Shown in pieces: positions 47,659-55,627 of a stretch of DNA of 64,000 nucleotides. Within the stretch, counting starts at the first letter, position 1; the number at the start of each line of letters is the position of its first letter. This stretch comes from Maribacter luteus (GTDB taxonomy: Bacteria; Bacteroidota; Bacteroidia; Flavobacteriales; Flavobacteriaceae): NCBI RefSeq assembly GCF_009674825.1, contig NZ_WKJH01000003.1, positions 124,001 through 188,000 of the forward strand, in the 5' to 3' direction. The position numbers and the translations under genes were made by a program. The notes under the pieces were generated by a model, which worked only from the letters and a program-made list of their open reading frames with translations, did not search any database and had not been told where the DNA came from.

Positions 47659-48735
47659 ATGAAAACATACAAGGTCATAGGACTTATGTCGGGCACTTCT
47701 TTGGACGGACTTGACCTCACTTATTGCCATTTCACAAGGACTTTGGATCGTTGGGAGTATAAAATAATGAATAGCAAGAGTGTTTCTTATTCTCCTGAAA
47801 TGAAGGATAACTTAAAAGATTCGATCCACCTTTCTGCCGATTCCCTCTTGATCTTAAACAATACCTATGGTGAATGGCTTGGTAAAGAAGTAAATACTTT
47901 CATTCTAGAAAATGACCTGCAGGTAGATTTCATAGCGAGCCATGGGCATACGACACATCATCAACCAATGAACGGACTCACCTATCAAATAGGGTCTGGC
48001 CAGCATCTTGCCAATACTTGTCGCCACAAAGTAGTATGTGACTTTAGAACCAACGATGTTGCATTGGGAGGTCAGGGAGCCCCTCTTGTGCCCATAGGTG
48101 ATCGATTATTGTTCGGTGCGTATGATTTCTGTTTGAACCTTGGTGGTATCAGTAATATCTCTTTTGAAAAAGACGGCGGACGCATTGCATATGATATTGG
48201 TTTGGCCAATATGATTCTAAACCATATAACACAAAAAATAGATTTGAATTATGATAAAGGAGGGGCTTTAGCGAAAAGTGGAAAACTCAACGATCAAATG
48301 CTTGAGGCATTGAACAACCTGGAATATTACCGATTACCATACCCCAAATCCACAGGATATGAATGGTTTACAGAAGAAGTAGTCCCCATTGTCGAAGCCA
48401 CTAAGGATAGTATCGAAAATCTTTTGCACACCTCAGTTCATCACCTATGCGAACAGATTGCCATACAGGTCCTAGCGGTTAAGAGTACATCACCAGCCAG
48501 CTTATTGGTTACTGGTGGTGGCGCTTTAAACGACTTTCTTGTGTCAACGTTAAAGTCAAAATTAGGTGAACAGGTCAACGTTGTGGTACCTTCGAAGGAA
48601 TTAATAGAGAATAAGGAAGCCTTAGTGTTCGCATTAATGGGTGTATTACGCATGGAACGTGAAATAAATGTACTCTGTTCGGTCACTGGGGCCAAAAGGG
48701 ACTCTTCCTGTGGTGTCCTATATTGGCCAAATTAA
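47659..48735 (+). CDS. anmK: Anhydro-N-acetylmuramic acid kinase
   Basis: A 358-residue ASKHA-fold kinase that opens the 1,6-anhydro ring of anhydroMurNAc and phosphorylates it to MurNAc-6-phosphate, the substrate of MurQ. The signature GLMSGTSLDGLDLTYCHF starts at residue 8; other conserved parts are SHGHTTHHQP, TYQIGSGQHLANTC, VVCDFRTNDVALGGQGAPLVPIGD, NLGGISNISF and YDIGLANMI. It is of standard length and monocistronic, converging on the exonuclease gene with 10 bp between the stops. It completes the recycling route 10 kb away from murQ. Confidence 0.96.
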   Translation: MKTYKVIGLMSGTSLDGLDLTYCHFTRTLDRWEYKIMNSKSVSYSPEMKDNLKDSIHLSADSLLILNNTYGEWLGKEVNTFILENDLQVDFIASHGHTTHHQPMNGLTYQIGSGQHLANTCRHKVVCDFRTNDVALGGQGAPLVPIGDRLLFGAYDFCLNLGGISNISFEKDGGRIAYDIGLANMILNHITQKIDLNYDKGGALAKSGKLNDQMLEALNNLEYYRLPYPKSTGYEWFTEEVVPIVEATKDSIENLLHTSVHHLCEQIAIQVLAVKSTSPASLLVTGGGALNDFLVSTLKSKLGEQVNVVVPSKELIENKEALVFALMGVLRMEREINVLCSVTGAKRDSSCGVLYWPN

Positions 48736-48745
48736 ACTACGCCCA

Positions 48746-49414
48746 TTACAACAACCCCCTGCGATCCCAATTAAAAAAAAGATCACCTAAAACCAGGATT
48801 CTATTCTTAGATAGATTCGCCACTATCTTCAAGAATACCATTGCCGTCAAGAAAGCATCACCGGCCGCCGTATGCCTATCATGTTTTTTCAAATTGAAGA
48901 GTGAACATAAACGATCTAAGGAAAAGTATTCTTCCCTGTCTTTGCAAAAATCTGTTTTCTTAAAGACGATTCCAGTGTCGAGCACTTTATTCTTGAGCTT
49001 TGGAAGCCCCATTCTATCTAATGCTATATTGATCATCGCAATATCAAAAGCTGCATGATGAGCCACCAAAACAGCATTTTCAATATAACCCAAAAAGATT
49101 TTTATCGCCTCTTCTTCGTTTAATTTAGGAACATTTCCCTCTTTTAAGATCCCATGAATACCCACGGTCTCGGGATTGAAAATCTCCTGCTTCACATACA
49201 CTTCCAAAGAATCCCCAACATCTATCTTTAAGTTATTGATAGCAACGGCCCCAATAGACAAAATACGATCTCTTCCAATATCGAGGCCTGTAGTCTCCGT
49301 ATCGAAGACCACAAAACGAACCTTATCCAAATCCGCTGACGTTTTATCTTTGAAATGACGTGCATAATCCTTCCAAAAAACCGGTTTATCCCTATTAAAA
49401 ATATCACTGAACAT
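48746..49414 (-). CDS. DnaQ-like 3'-5' exonuclease (DEDDh)
   Basis: A 222-residue cytoplasmic exonuclease. All DEDDh motifs are visible: FDTETTGLD (Exo I), HHAAFDIAMI (Exo II) and DRHTAAGDAFLTAMVF (Exo III, with the catalytic histidine in DRHT). Proteins of this kind are annotated as DNA polymerase III epsilon-like, but here it is stand-alone. Its start codon abuts the stop codon of the cNMP/CBS gene upstream (TAAATG), so the two are translationally linked. From memory, the same pair is found beside sodium:solute symporter genes of the acetate type in proteobacteria; if so, it belongs functionally with the module downstream. Confidence 0.9.
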   Translation of the reverse strand: MFSDIFNRDKPVFWKDYARHFKDKTSADLDKVRFVVFDTETTGLDIGRDRILSIGAVAINNLKIDVGDSLEVYVKQEIFNPETVGIHGILKEGNVPKLNEEEAIKIFLGYIENAVLVAHHAAFDIAMINIALDRMGLPKLKNKVLDTGIVFKKTDFCKDREEYFSLDRLCSLFNLKKHDRHTAAGDAFLTAMVFLKIVANLSKNRILVLGDLFFNWDRRGLL

Positions 49415-51325
49415 TTACATCATTTGAGCAAGGTTAAAACGTACTTTTATCAATTCCTGAATATCTTTTATAGAACCAAAACATCCTTTCAATTTTAGGC
49501 GATTGGCCTTACTGAGCGACTTTAAATCTATAAACCTTCCTGAATCACCCTTCTTAAGTCCCTCAACCGTCCTAAAACGTAATAGGATCTTGAAAGCGTC
49601 TATACAAGCGTTGTAGACATCCCCATTCTGTGGTTCTAATTCGGCAAGTTTTTTAAACCTTTCAATCGTATTGTTATGATCCTTGATGTTTTTTGAAAGA
49701 ACCAGGAGCCTAGCCGAATCTACCAAAGGCATCATAGCCCTAGCCTTAATATCGAAAAGATCCTTATGCTCTCCGCTGGACTCTACCAAGAACTGTCTGA
49801 AAAAACTTAATGGTGGCGGATTCTTTATGGCATTCAGAGCTAGGAAATTTAAAAATATGGTATAACTATCTATTGAATTAAAAATGCTTTCCGACATCTG
49901 CTCAACTAAAGCCGAATCCCCATAAGCCTTTTCATAATCAAAGAAAATGGTGCAGAGCATTATCTTGTCTTCATCAGGTTTGGTAACCCAATCATTGAAT
50001 TGATTATTCCATTCGGAGAGCGACAAACACCATTTCGGATTACTCGCCATCATCTGCGCAGGACAAAACTCGAATCCTACGATATTCAATTTTACAGTAA
50101 CCAGTTGGGCCAATTTTAGAAAATAGGCCTTGGTTTTCGCCTCATCTTCCAAAGCTACATCTGCATATACTAGTGCATTGTCCTGATCGGTCAACAACAA
50201 TTGCTCGGCCCTACCCTGACTACCCAGTGAAAGCCAAGAAAAAGCTACAGGAGGTTGACCTTGCATTTCATCTATACTTAATGAAATCGCTTTTTGGGTA
50301 ATGGCCTCATTAATCGCGGATACAATTTTTGAAACGAAGCCTATTGGGATATGCTGATCTAGGTACCGCTTCATCAATCCTTGGGATTTCAATCGAATAT
50401 CACGAAGTTTCTCAGCAGTTTCGGCTCGTTTTACCTCCTTGATCAAGAAAGAAGGATTATTACTTTGGGCAACAACGATATCATGTTCGGAAAGCACACC
50501 CACCAACTCGGAATGAGGTGTCCCATTTTTTGTGATACAGAGGTGCGTTATTTTATTACGCAACATTGTTATTTGGGCCTCAGCTATCGATACATTTTCT
50601 GCTATGGTTATAACCGGGTAGCTCATAATACTAGTTACTATATCTGAGATAGCGAATTTACCTGTAGCTATTTTGGTTCGTAGATCCTTATCGGTGATTA
50701 TCCCTATGGGTCTGTTTTCCTTAGTAATGATTATGGAACCCACTTTTTTTGCGGTCATGGTCAGTGCCGCATTCCCGATCTGGGTATTCGGCGGACAAGT
50801 CACTGGTGTTTTTTTGTAGGTAACATTCTGAATAAAAGCCAAGTGGCCAGTTTCCTTATCAAACTCACCTTCGGTGGAATATAATCCTGCTCTATCTTTA
50901 TCCGAATATCGGTCCAAGGTATTGGAAGCAAAGCTCGCCATGATAAACTTATTCGCTTCAATATTGCTGGTTATGAATTCATCCAACAAGTCCGATGATA
51001 TGGCATATACGATACACTCTTCAATAGCTTTGGCACTCAATCTATAATTACTCTGGCGAATTAGCGCCCTTAATCCGAATATATCCCCTTCATCACATTC
51101 ATCAACAAGAACATCCAATCCCCGAAAAATACCCACAGCACCATCTTTTACGACATAGAAAGCATCATGCAAGCTTTCATTTTCCTTGAAAATATAATCC
51201 CCAACTTCATAATAACCGACTTTGACCTGCTCGCAAATGGTCATCAACTGGGCATTATCCAAGGTATTGAAAGGAGGAAAGTCCTTTAAAAAATCGTAAA
51301 TACGTTCTGCAATGGTATTTTTCAC
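49415..51325 (-). CDS. cNMP-binding / CBS / DUF294 nucleotidyltransferase-like protein
   Basis: A 636-residue cytoplasmic signalling protein. In order: a cyclic-nucleotide-binding-like domain (residues about 15-130, GDYIFKENESLHDAFYVVKDG), two CBS domains (about 165-290), a DUF294 putative nucleotidyltransferase domain (about 300-440, with SLGSQGRAEQLLLTDQDNALVY carrying the acidic pair DQD) and a DUF294 C-terminal substrate domain (about 470-610). The architecture resembles GlnD-like PII-uridylyltransferases without the HD/ACT parts and suggests sensing of nucleotides with nucleotidyl transfer to a protein partner. No substrate is known. It forms a coupled pair with the exonuclease and lies directly upstream (divergent) of the acetate module. 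Confidence 0.9.
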   Translation of the reverse strand: MKNTIAERIYDFLKDFPPFNTLDNAQLMTICEQVKVGYYEVGDYIFKENESLHDAFYVVKDGAVGIFRGLDVLVDECDEGDIFGLRALIRQSNYRLSAKAIEECIVYAISSDLLDEFITSNIEANKFIMASFASNTLDRYSDKDRAGLYSTEGEFDKETGHLAFIQNVTYKKTPVTCPPNTQIGNAALTMTAKKVGSIIITKENRPIGIITDKDLRTKIATGKFAISDIVTSIMSYPVITIAENVSIAEAQITMLRNKITHLCITKNGTPHSELVGVLSEHDIVVAQSNNPSFLIKEVKRAETAEKLRDIRLKSQGLMKRYLDQHIPIGFVSKIVSAINEAITQKAISLSIDEMQGQPPVAFSWLSLGSQGRAEQLLLTDQDNALVYADVALEDEAKTKAYFLKLAQLVTVKLNIVGFEFCPAQMMASNPKWCLSLSEWNNQFNDWVTKPDEDKIMLCTIFFDYEKAYGDSALVEQMSESIFNSIDSYTIFLNFLALNAIKNPPPLSFFRQFLVESSGEHKDLFDIKARAMMPLVDSARLLVLSKNIKDHNNTIERFKKLAELEPQNGDVYNACIDAFKILLRFRTVEGLKKGDSGRFIDLKSLSKANRLKLKGCFGSIKDIQELIKVRFNLAQMM

Positions 51326-51478
51326 ATCTTAAAGATAATCAATGAAATTCACTCACAATCAAAGAATTATCATCTTCATTTAAAATTTGAAATAGTGAGA
51401 TGGCCTTAATAGGTACAAAGCTTTATTAGTTATCCAATAATACGGTAAATAATCAAGTGAAAATATCGGCATTATTTA

Positions 51479-51515
51479 TATATTTTGCTAAATTAATATA
51501 TTTATGCTAATTTTA
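51479..51515 (+). repeat. Tandem TATTTTGCTAA-like repeats upstream of the zinc-ribbon/HTH gene
   Basis: Two similar AT-rich units, TATTTTGCTAAATTAATATA (51481-51500) and TATTTATGCTAATTTTATAT (51499-51518), overlap by 2 bp and place two GCTAA cores 19 bp apart, about two helical turns. A near-match to the -7 element (TATATTTTG, one base too long between TA and TTTG) lies inside the first unit. They could be the binding sites of the encoded DNA-binding protein (autoregulation). Confidence 0.4.
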
Positions 51516-51520
51516 TATAT

Positions 51521-51940
51521 ATGAAAATAAACAGCTGTCCCAATTGCGGATCCGAGAAGTTTGTGAAAAGTGGAATCATTAAAGATAGGCAACGCTACAA
51601 ATGCAAAGCGTGTAATTATTTCTTCTCGGTCAACAAAATAGGCAAAAGCATAGACCAGTATTATGTAAACAAGGCATTGCAATTATATCTAGAAGGTCTG
51701 TCCTATCGAGAAATTGAACGTATTTTAGGTATTTCACATGTAAGTATATTAAACTGGGTTAAGAAATATAACATCAAAAGACCCTATAATCCCGACTACC
51801 ACCCAACCTATAAAATATTGAATGCAGTTGAACTTTCGCACTATTTTCAGGATACCGACAATCTTTCAGGTGCTGGGGTCGTGGTTACCGAACTGGGCGA
51901 CAAGTTCATGCTCATTAAATGGGAGCGATTTAGAAATTAG
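51521..51940 (+). CDS. Zinc-ribbon + HTH DNA-binding protein derived from an IS1/IS1595-type transposase N-terminus
   Basis: A 139-residue protein. Residues 6-31 form an InsA-like zinc ribbon with C6/C9 and C28/C31 (CPNCG and CKAC), residues about 58-82 form a helix-turn-helix (SYREIERILGISHVSILNWV), and the last 50 residues (after RPYNPDYHP) are a small domain of their own with no DDE catalytic motifs. There are no terminal inverted repeats or target duplications that I could find around it. It therefore looks like a domesticated DNA-binding protein rather than a mobile element. It stands alone upstream of the porin-symporter genes, in the 0.7-kb gap between them and the cNMP/CBS gene, so it is a candidate regulator of the acetate module. 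Confidence 0.75.
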   Translation: MKINSCPNCGSEKFVKSGIIKDRQRYKCKACNYFFSVNKIGKSIDQYYVNKALQLYLEGLSYREIERILGISHVSILNWVKKYNIKRPYNPDYHPTYKILNAVELSHYFQDTDNLSGAGVVVTELGDKFMLIKWERFRN

Positions 51941-52048
51941 CTATACTTAATTACCATTTATATATATTGTTTTTTATTTAACACTTTCTTTTGAGGAGTT
52001 TAGCAAAGCACACAAAACCAATTTGTTACTAACTTAACTCCTAACTTT

Positions 52049-53269
52049 ATGAAGAAACATGCTTTACTCCTGGCAGGGCTATTCTGTACCTTTCAGTTAA
52101 TGCATTCACAAGGGTCACCCGATTATAATGGTGGCCTTAAAGTGAAACTAGATGAAGAAGGCAATAAATACCTTCGTGTCATTTCATGGGCCCAAGTACA
52201 AGGCACATACAACTCCGATGCACCGGACAATACGAGCAGCACGAGTTTCAACCTCAGAAGGGCCCGTGTTCTGATGTTCGCCCAGATCAACAAAAAATTC
52301 ATGATCCTTACCCATTTCGGGCTTAACAGCCTAAATAGCGGAACTTTGTCACCGACAGGAAAAGGCGAAGGCTCCCAACTGTTCTTCCATGATGTTTGGG
52401 CACAATACAATGTTGGTGAGGACCATGTTGTTGGTGGTGGTTTACATTATTTCAATGGGATATCAAGGTTGAACAATCAGAGTACCTTGAACTTTATGAC
52501 GCTGGACAATAATCGCCAGTCGTGGTCAACCTTAGGCCTTACCGATCAATTTGCCAGGCATATTGGTGTTTTCGCCAAAGGTAAATTCGGCAAGTTACAA
52601 TACAGGGTCGCCATAAATGATGCGATTACCAACGGTCTCGACACCCGCACGCCCGAAGCAAACGGTGCCGCGGTTTACGCTGGCAAAAGATTACTGGGTT
52701 CAAAAGACTCCGGTAAAGCATATGCCGGTTATTTTGATTTTAATTTCCTGGACCAAGAATCCAATTTCCTTCCTTTTAAGGTAGGTTCGTACTTAGGTAC
52801 CAAAAAGGTATTTAACATTGGAGCCGGATTTTTTCTACATCCTGGCGGATCGGTAATCGCGGATGCCGTTGGAAATCTGGAAAAAGAAGATGTTAGCATA
52901 TTCGGAATCGATGCCTTTTACGACACCCCATTAGGGGATGACGGTAGCGCACTGACGGCTTACGCCACATACCAGAGCAACGACTATGGCAGGGATTACC
53001 TATTTAGCGCTTATGGAACGGGAAGCATGCTGTACTCGCACTTAGGCTACGTTTTTGCCGGTGATAAAACAAAAACCAGATATCAACCTTATGTGTCATT
53101 TGCTTCTAACAGCTATGACGCCACTGACGATAACAGAAATGTTTTTGGTATTGGGGCAAACGCCTATTTAAACGGTCATAACTCCAAATTAACACTGGAA
53201 TACAAAAACCAAAAGTTTGGTGATACTGACACAGGGGCCATTACCCTTCAAGCAATGATTTACCTATAA
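52049..53269 (+). CDS. Outer-membrane porin (phosphate-porin-like beta barrel)
   Basis: A 406-residue exported protein: signal peptide MKKHALLLAGLFCTFQLMHSQ (cleavage near residue 20), followed by an OprO/OprP-like beta-barrel rich in aromatic strands (LRVISWAQVQGTYNS, FNLRRARVLMFAQINKKFMILTHFG, VGGGLHYFNGISR) and a C-terminal strand KLTLEYKNQKFGDTDTGAITLQAMIYL. It is 14 bp upstream of the DUF4212 gene and the first gene of the symporter operon, so it is presumably the outer-membrane entry port for the acid taken up by the symporter. Substrate inferred from context. Confidence 0.85.
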   Translation: MKKHALLLAGLFCTFQLMHSQGSPDYNGGLKVKLDEEGNKYLRVISWAQVQGTYNSDAPDNTSSTSFNLRRARVLMFAQINKKFMILTHFGLNSLNSGTLSPTGKGEGSQLFFHDVWAQYNVGEDHVVGGGLHYFNGISRLNNQSTLNFMTLDNNRQSWSTLGLTDQFARHIGVFAKGKFGKLQYRVAINDAITNGLDTRTPEANGAAVYAGKRLLGSKDSGKAYAGYFDFNFLDQESNFLPFKVGSYLGTKKVFNIGAGFFLHPGGSVIADAVGNLEKEDVSIFGIDAFYDTPLGDDGSALTAYATYQSNDYGRDYLFSAYGTGSMLYSHLGYVFAGDKTKTRYQPYVSFASNSYDATDDNRNVFGIGANAYLNGHNSKLTLEYKNQKFGDTDTGAITLQAMIYL

Positions 53270-53282
53270 AAAACCAACAACT

Positions 53283-53543
53283 ATGAGTGAAAAACAAAAA
53301 AAGGCCACCGCCTATTGGAAAGAAAACCTAAAGTATCTGATCATACTGCTTTCTATATGGTTCGCGGTATCGTACGGCGCAGGAATACTATTCAGGGAAG
53401 CCCTAAATGAGTTTCGTTTAGGCGGATTCAAACTGGGATTCTGGTTTGCACAACAAGGTTCTATCTATGTCTTCGTGATACTGATTTTCGTTTACGTAAG
53501 ATTGATGAACAAACTAGATAAAAAATACGGTTACGACGAGTAA
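53283..53543 (+). CDS. DUF4212 small subunit of sodium:solute symporter
   Basis: An 86-residue inner-membrane protein with two transmembrane helices (LIILLSIWFAVSYGAGILF and IYVFVILIFVYVRLM) and the DUF4212 signature (TAYWKENLKYLIILLSIWFAVSYG, FRLGGFKLGFWFAQQGS). Such proteins are the small partner of VC_2705-type sodium:solute symporters and are always found just upstream of them. The gene is 13 bp after the porin gene and 29 bp before the large subunit. Confidence 0.92.
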   Translation: MSEKQKKATAYWKENLKYLIILLSIWFAVSYGAGILFREALNEFRLGGFKLGFWFAQQGSIYVFVILIFVYVRLMNKLDKKYGYDE

Positions 53544-53572
53544 TCCATTCACTAACCAAAAAAATAAAAATT

Positions 53573-55348
53573 ATGAGTGTTCAATTATGGACTTGGATTT
53601 TAGTTGGGATTACCTTCGCCCTGTATTTCGGAATTGCCATATGGGCAAGGGCCGGATCTACTAAAGAATTCTATGTGGCCGGTGGTGGGGTTTCCCCATT
53701 GGCAAATGGTATGGCTACGGCAGCCGACTGGATGAGTGCCGCATCGTTCATCTCTATGGCCGGTATCATTTCCTTTGCTGGTTATGATGGATCGGTTTAC
53801 CTAATGGGATGGACCGGAGGATACGTGCTTCTTGCCCTACTCCTTGCACCCTATCTTCGAAAATTCGGAAAATTTACCGTACCTGATTTTATCGGTGATC
53901 GATATTATTCCAATACGGCCCGTACAGTAGCTGTTATTTGTGCATTGATCGTTTCGTTTACATACGTTGCCGGTCAGATGCGGGGTGTGGGAATCGTATT
54001 TTCACAATTCTTACAGGTCGATATTAATATCGGAGTAATCATAGGTATGGCCGTAGTTCTTGTTTTTGCTTTCTTAGGTGGAATGAAAGGGATTACCTAT
54101 ACTCAGGTAGCACAATACTGCGTGCTGATTTTTGCCTTTATGGTACCGGCATTTTTCATCTCTATGCAAATGACGGGTAACCCAATTCCTCAACTGGGAA
54201 TGGGTGGCAAGGTCGAAGGAGGTACTTTTCTACTGGATAAGTTGGATACCCTTCATACCCAATTAGGATTTAACGAATACACCAGTGGGACAAAATCAAC
54301 CTGGGACGTTTTTGCCATTACACTTGCCCTAATGGCAGGTACCGCAGGATTACCACATGTTATCGTACGTTTCTTTACCGTACCAAAAGTTAAAGATGCA
54401 CGTAAATCGGCCGGATTGGCTTTACTATTCATCGCCATACTTTATACAACGGCACCGGCCATTGCGGTTTTTGCCAGAACAAATTTAATCGAAACGGTAG
54501 ATAATAAATCTTATTCAGAAATTCCCCAATGGTTCAAAAATTGGGAAGATACAGGTCTGATCGCTTGGGCTGATAAGAATAATGACGGAAAAATACAATA
54601 TGTTGCCGGTAGTGCCCTAGAAGGTAAAAAACCTGCCTTCACAGATGCCCGTGGAGCCAATGGCGAACGTCTTATTTCAAATGCCAACAGTTCTTCCAAT
54701 GAACTTTATGTAGATAGGGACATCATGGTATTGGCCAATCCTGAAATAGCCAATTTACCAAACTGGGTAATAGCCCTGGTGGCCGCAGGTGGCTTGGCCG
54801 CAGCTTTATCAACTGCTGCAGGATTACTTCTTGTAATATCAACATCGATTTCGCATGATTTGATCAAAAAACAGATTAACCCGAACATCTCTGAAAAAGG
54901 GGAGTTAATGGCGGCCCGTATCGCAATTTTGGTTGCTATCGTTATCGCAGGTCTTTTCGGTATTTATCCGCCCGGCTTTGTCGCAGCGGTTGTCGCCTTG
55001 GCATTTGGTCTCGCGGCAGCCTCATTCTTCCCCGCCATTATTTTGGGGATTTTCGATAAAAGGATGAACAGCAAAGGGGCTATTGCCGGTATGATCGTTG
55101 GTATAACATTAATGCTGTTCTATATGATCCGGTACAAAACGGGATTGATCGGTGTCATGGATGCAAGACCCGCAAGTGAATGGTGGTTTGGAACCTCTCC
55201 AGAAGGATTTGGAACCATTGCCATGATCATCAATGTAATCGTTTCAGTGGTGGTCTCAAGAATGACCCCTCCACCACCGGAAAATGTACAGGAAATGGTT
55301 GAAAGTATTAGAATACCTAGTGGAGCTGGTGATGCAAGTTCCCATTAA
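53573..55348 (+). CDS. Sodium:solute symporter (VC_2705/ActP-like, acetate-type)
   Basis: A 591-residue transporter of the SSS family with about 13 transmembrane helices. The VC_2705-type features are the start FYVAGGGVSPLANGMATAADWMSAASFISMAG, GTAGLPHVIVRFFTVP, a hydrophilic insertion at about residues 310-395 and ALSTAAGLLLVISTSISHDL, which contains the conserved helix around the sodium site. Family members carry acetate, pyruvate or other short-chain carboxylates with sodium. The partner subunit precedes it, the acyl-CoA synthetases lie about 3.5 kb downstream, and a terminator follows at 55369, so porin, DUF4212 and this gene form one unit. Confidence 0.92.
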   Translation: MSVQLWTWILVGITFALYFGIAIWARAGSTKEFYVAGGGVSPLANGMATAADWMSAASFISMAGIISFAGYDGSVYLMGWTGGYVLLALLLAPYLRKFGKFTVPDFIGDRYYSNTARTVAVICALIVSFTYVAGQMRGVGIVFSQFLQVDINIGVIIGMAVVLVFAFLGGMKGITYTQVAQYCVLIFAFMVPAFFISMQMTGNPIPQLGMGGKVEGGTFLLDKLDTLHTQLGFNEYTSGTKSTWDVFAITLALMAGTAGLPHVIVRFFTVPKVKDARKSAGLALLFIAILYTTAPAIAVFARTNLIETVDNKSYSEIPQWFKNWEDTGLIAWADKNNDGKIQYVAGSALEGKKPAFTDARGANGERLISNANSSSNELYVDRDIMVLANPEIANLPNWVIALVAAGGLAAALSTAAGLLLVISTSISHDLIKKQINPNISEKGELMAARIAILVAIVIAGLFGIYPPGFVAAVVALAFGLAAASFFPAIILGIFDKRMNSKGAIAGMIVGITLMLFYMIRYKTGLIGVMDARPASEWWFGTSPEGFGTIAMIINVIVSVVVSRMTPPPPENVQEMVESIRIPSGAGDASSH

Positions 55349-55368
55349 AATAGTTAGTTGATTATTAT

Positions 55369-55404
55369 AAAAAGCGGTACTTCATTCTGGAGTACTGCTT
55401 TTTT
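55369..55404 (+). terminator. Intrinsic terminator after the symporter gene
   Basis: AAAAAGCGGTACT (55369-55381) and AGTACTGCTTTTTT (55391-55404) pair (one G-T mismatch) around a 9-nt loop and end in a T-run. It separates the porin-symporter transcript from the sensor-kinase operon. Confidence 0.8.
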
Positions 55405-55432
55405 CATATATTTATTATTACAGCCCCATAAA

Positions 55433-55627
55433 ATGAAAAAACGCCACGAACAGAAATTGGTCATTGTATCCATAGCCCTTTTATTGGTATTGAACATTCC
55501 TATAGTCTTGGTTTTTAATTTAGACGGCGCCATTTTTGGCATACCCTTATTCTATTTTTATGTTTTTACGGTCTGGATTCTCTCCATCATCATATCTTAT
55601 ATAGTTCTAAAAAGATATTATGAATAA
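55433..55627 (+). CDS. Small DUF3311-like membrane protein coupled to the sensor kinase
   Basis: A 64-residue protein from ATG 55433 (a longer frame from 55358 runs through the terminator and is rejected). It has two transmembrane helices (LVIVSIALLLVLNIPIVLVFN and YFYVFTVWILSIIISYIVL) separated by the motif AIFGIPLFYFY, resembling DUF3311, a small partner of sodium:solute symporters. Its last 8 bp overlap the start of the SLC-type histidine kinase, so synthesis of the two is coupled. This suggests that the transporter-derived sensor has kept a small subunit, as the true symporter next door has DUF4212. The function is otherwise unknown. Confidence 0.75.
   Translation: MKKRHEQKLVIVSIALLLVLNIPIVLVFNLDGAIFGIPLFYFYVFTVWILSIIISYIVLKRYYE

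Noticed and set aside
51521-51940. Intact insertion sequence
   Set aside because: The protein has only the zinc-ribbon and HTH part, no DDE domain follows, and no terminal inverted repeats or target-site duplications could be found.
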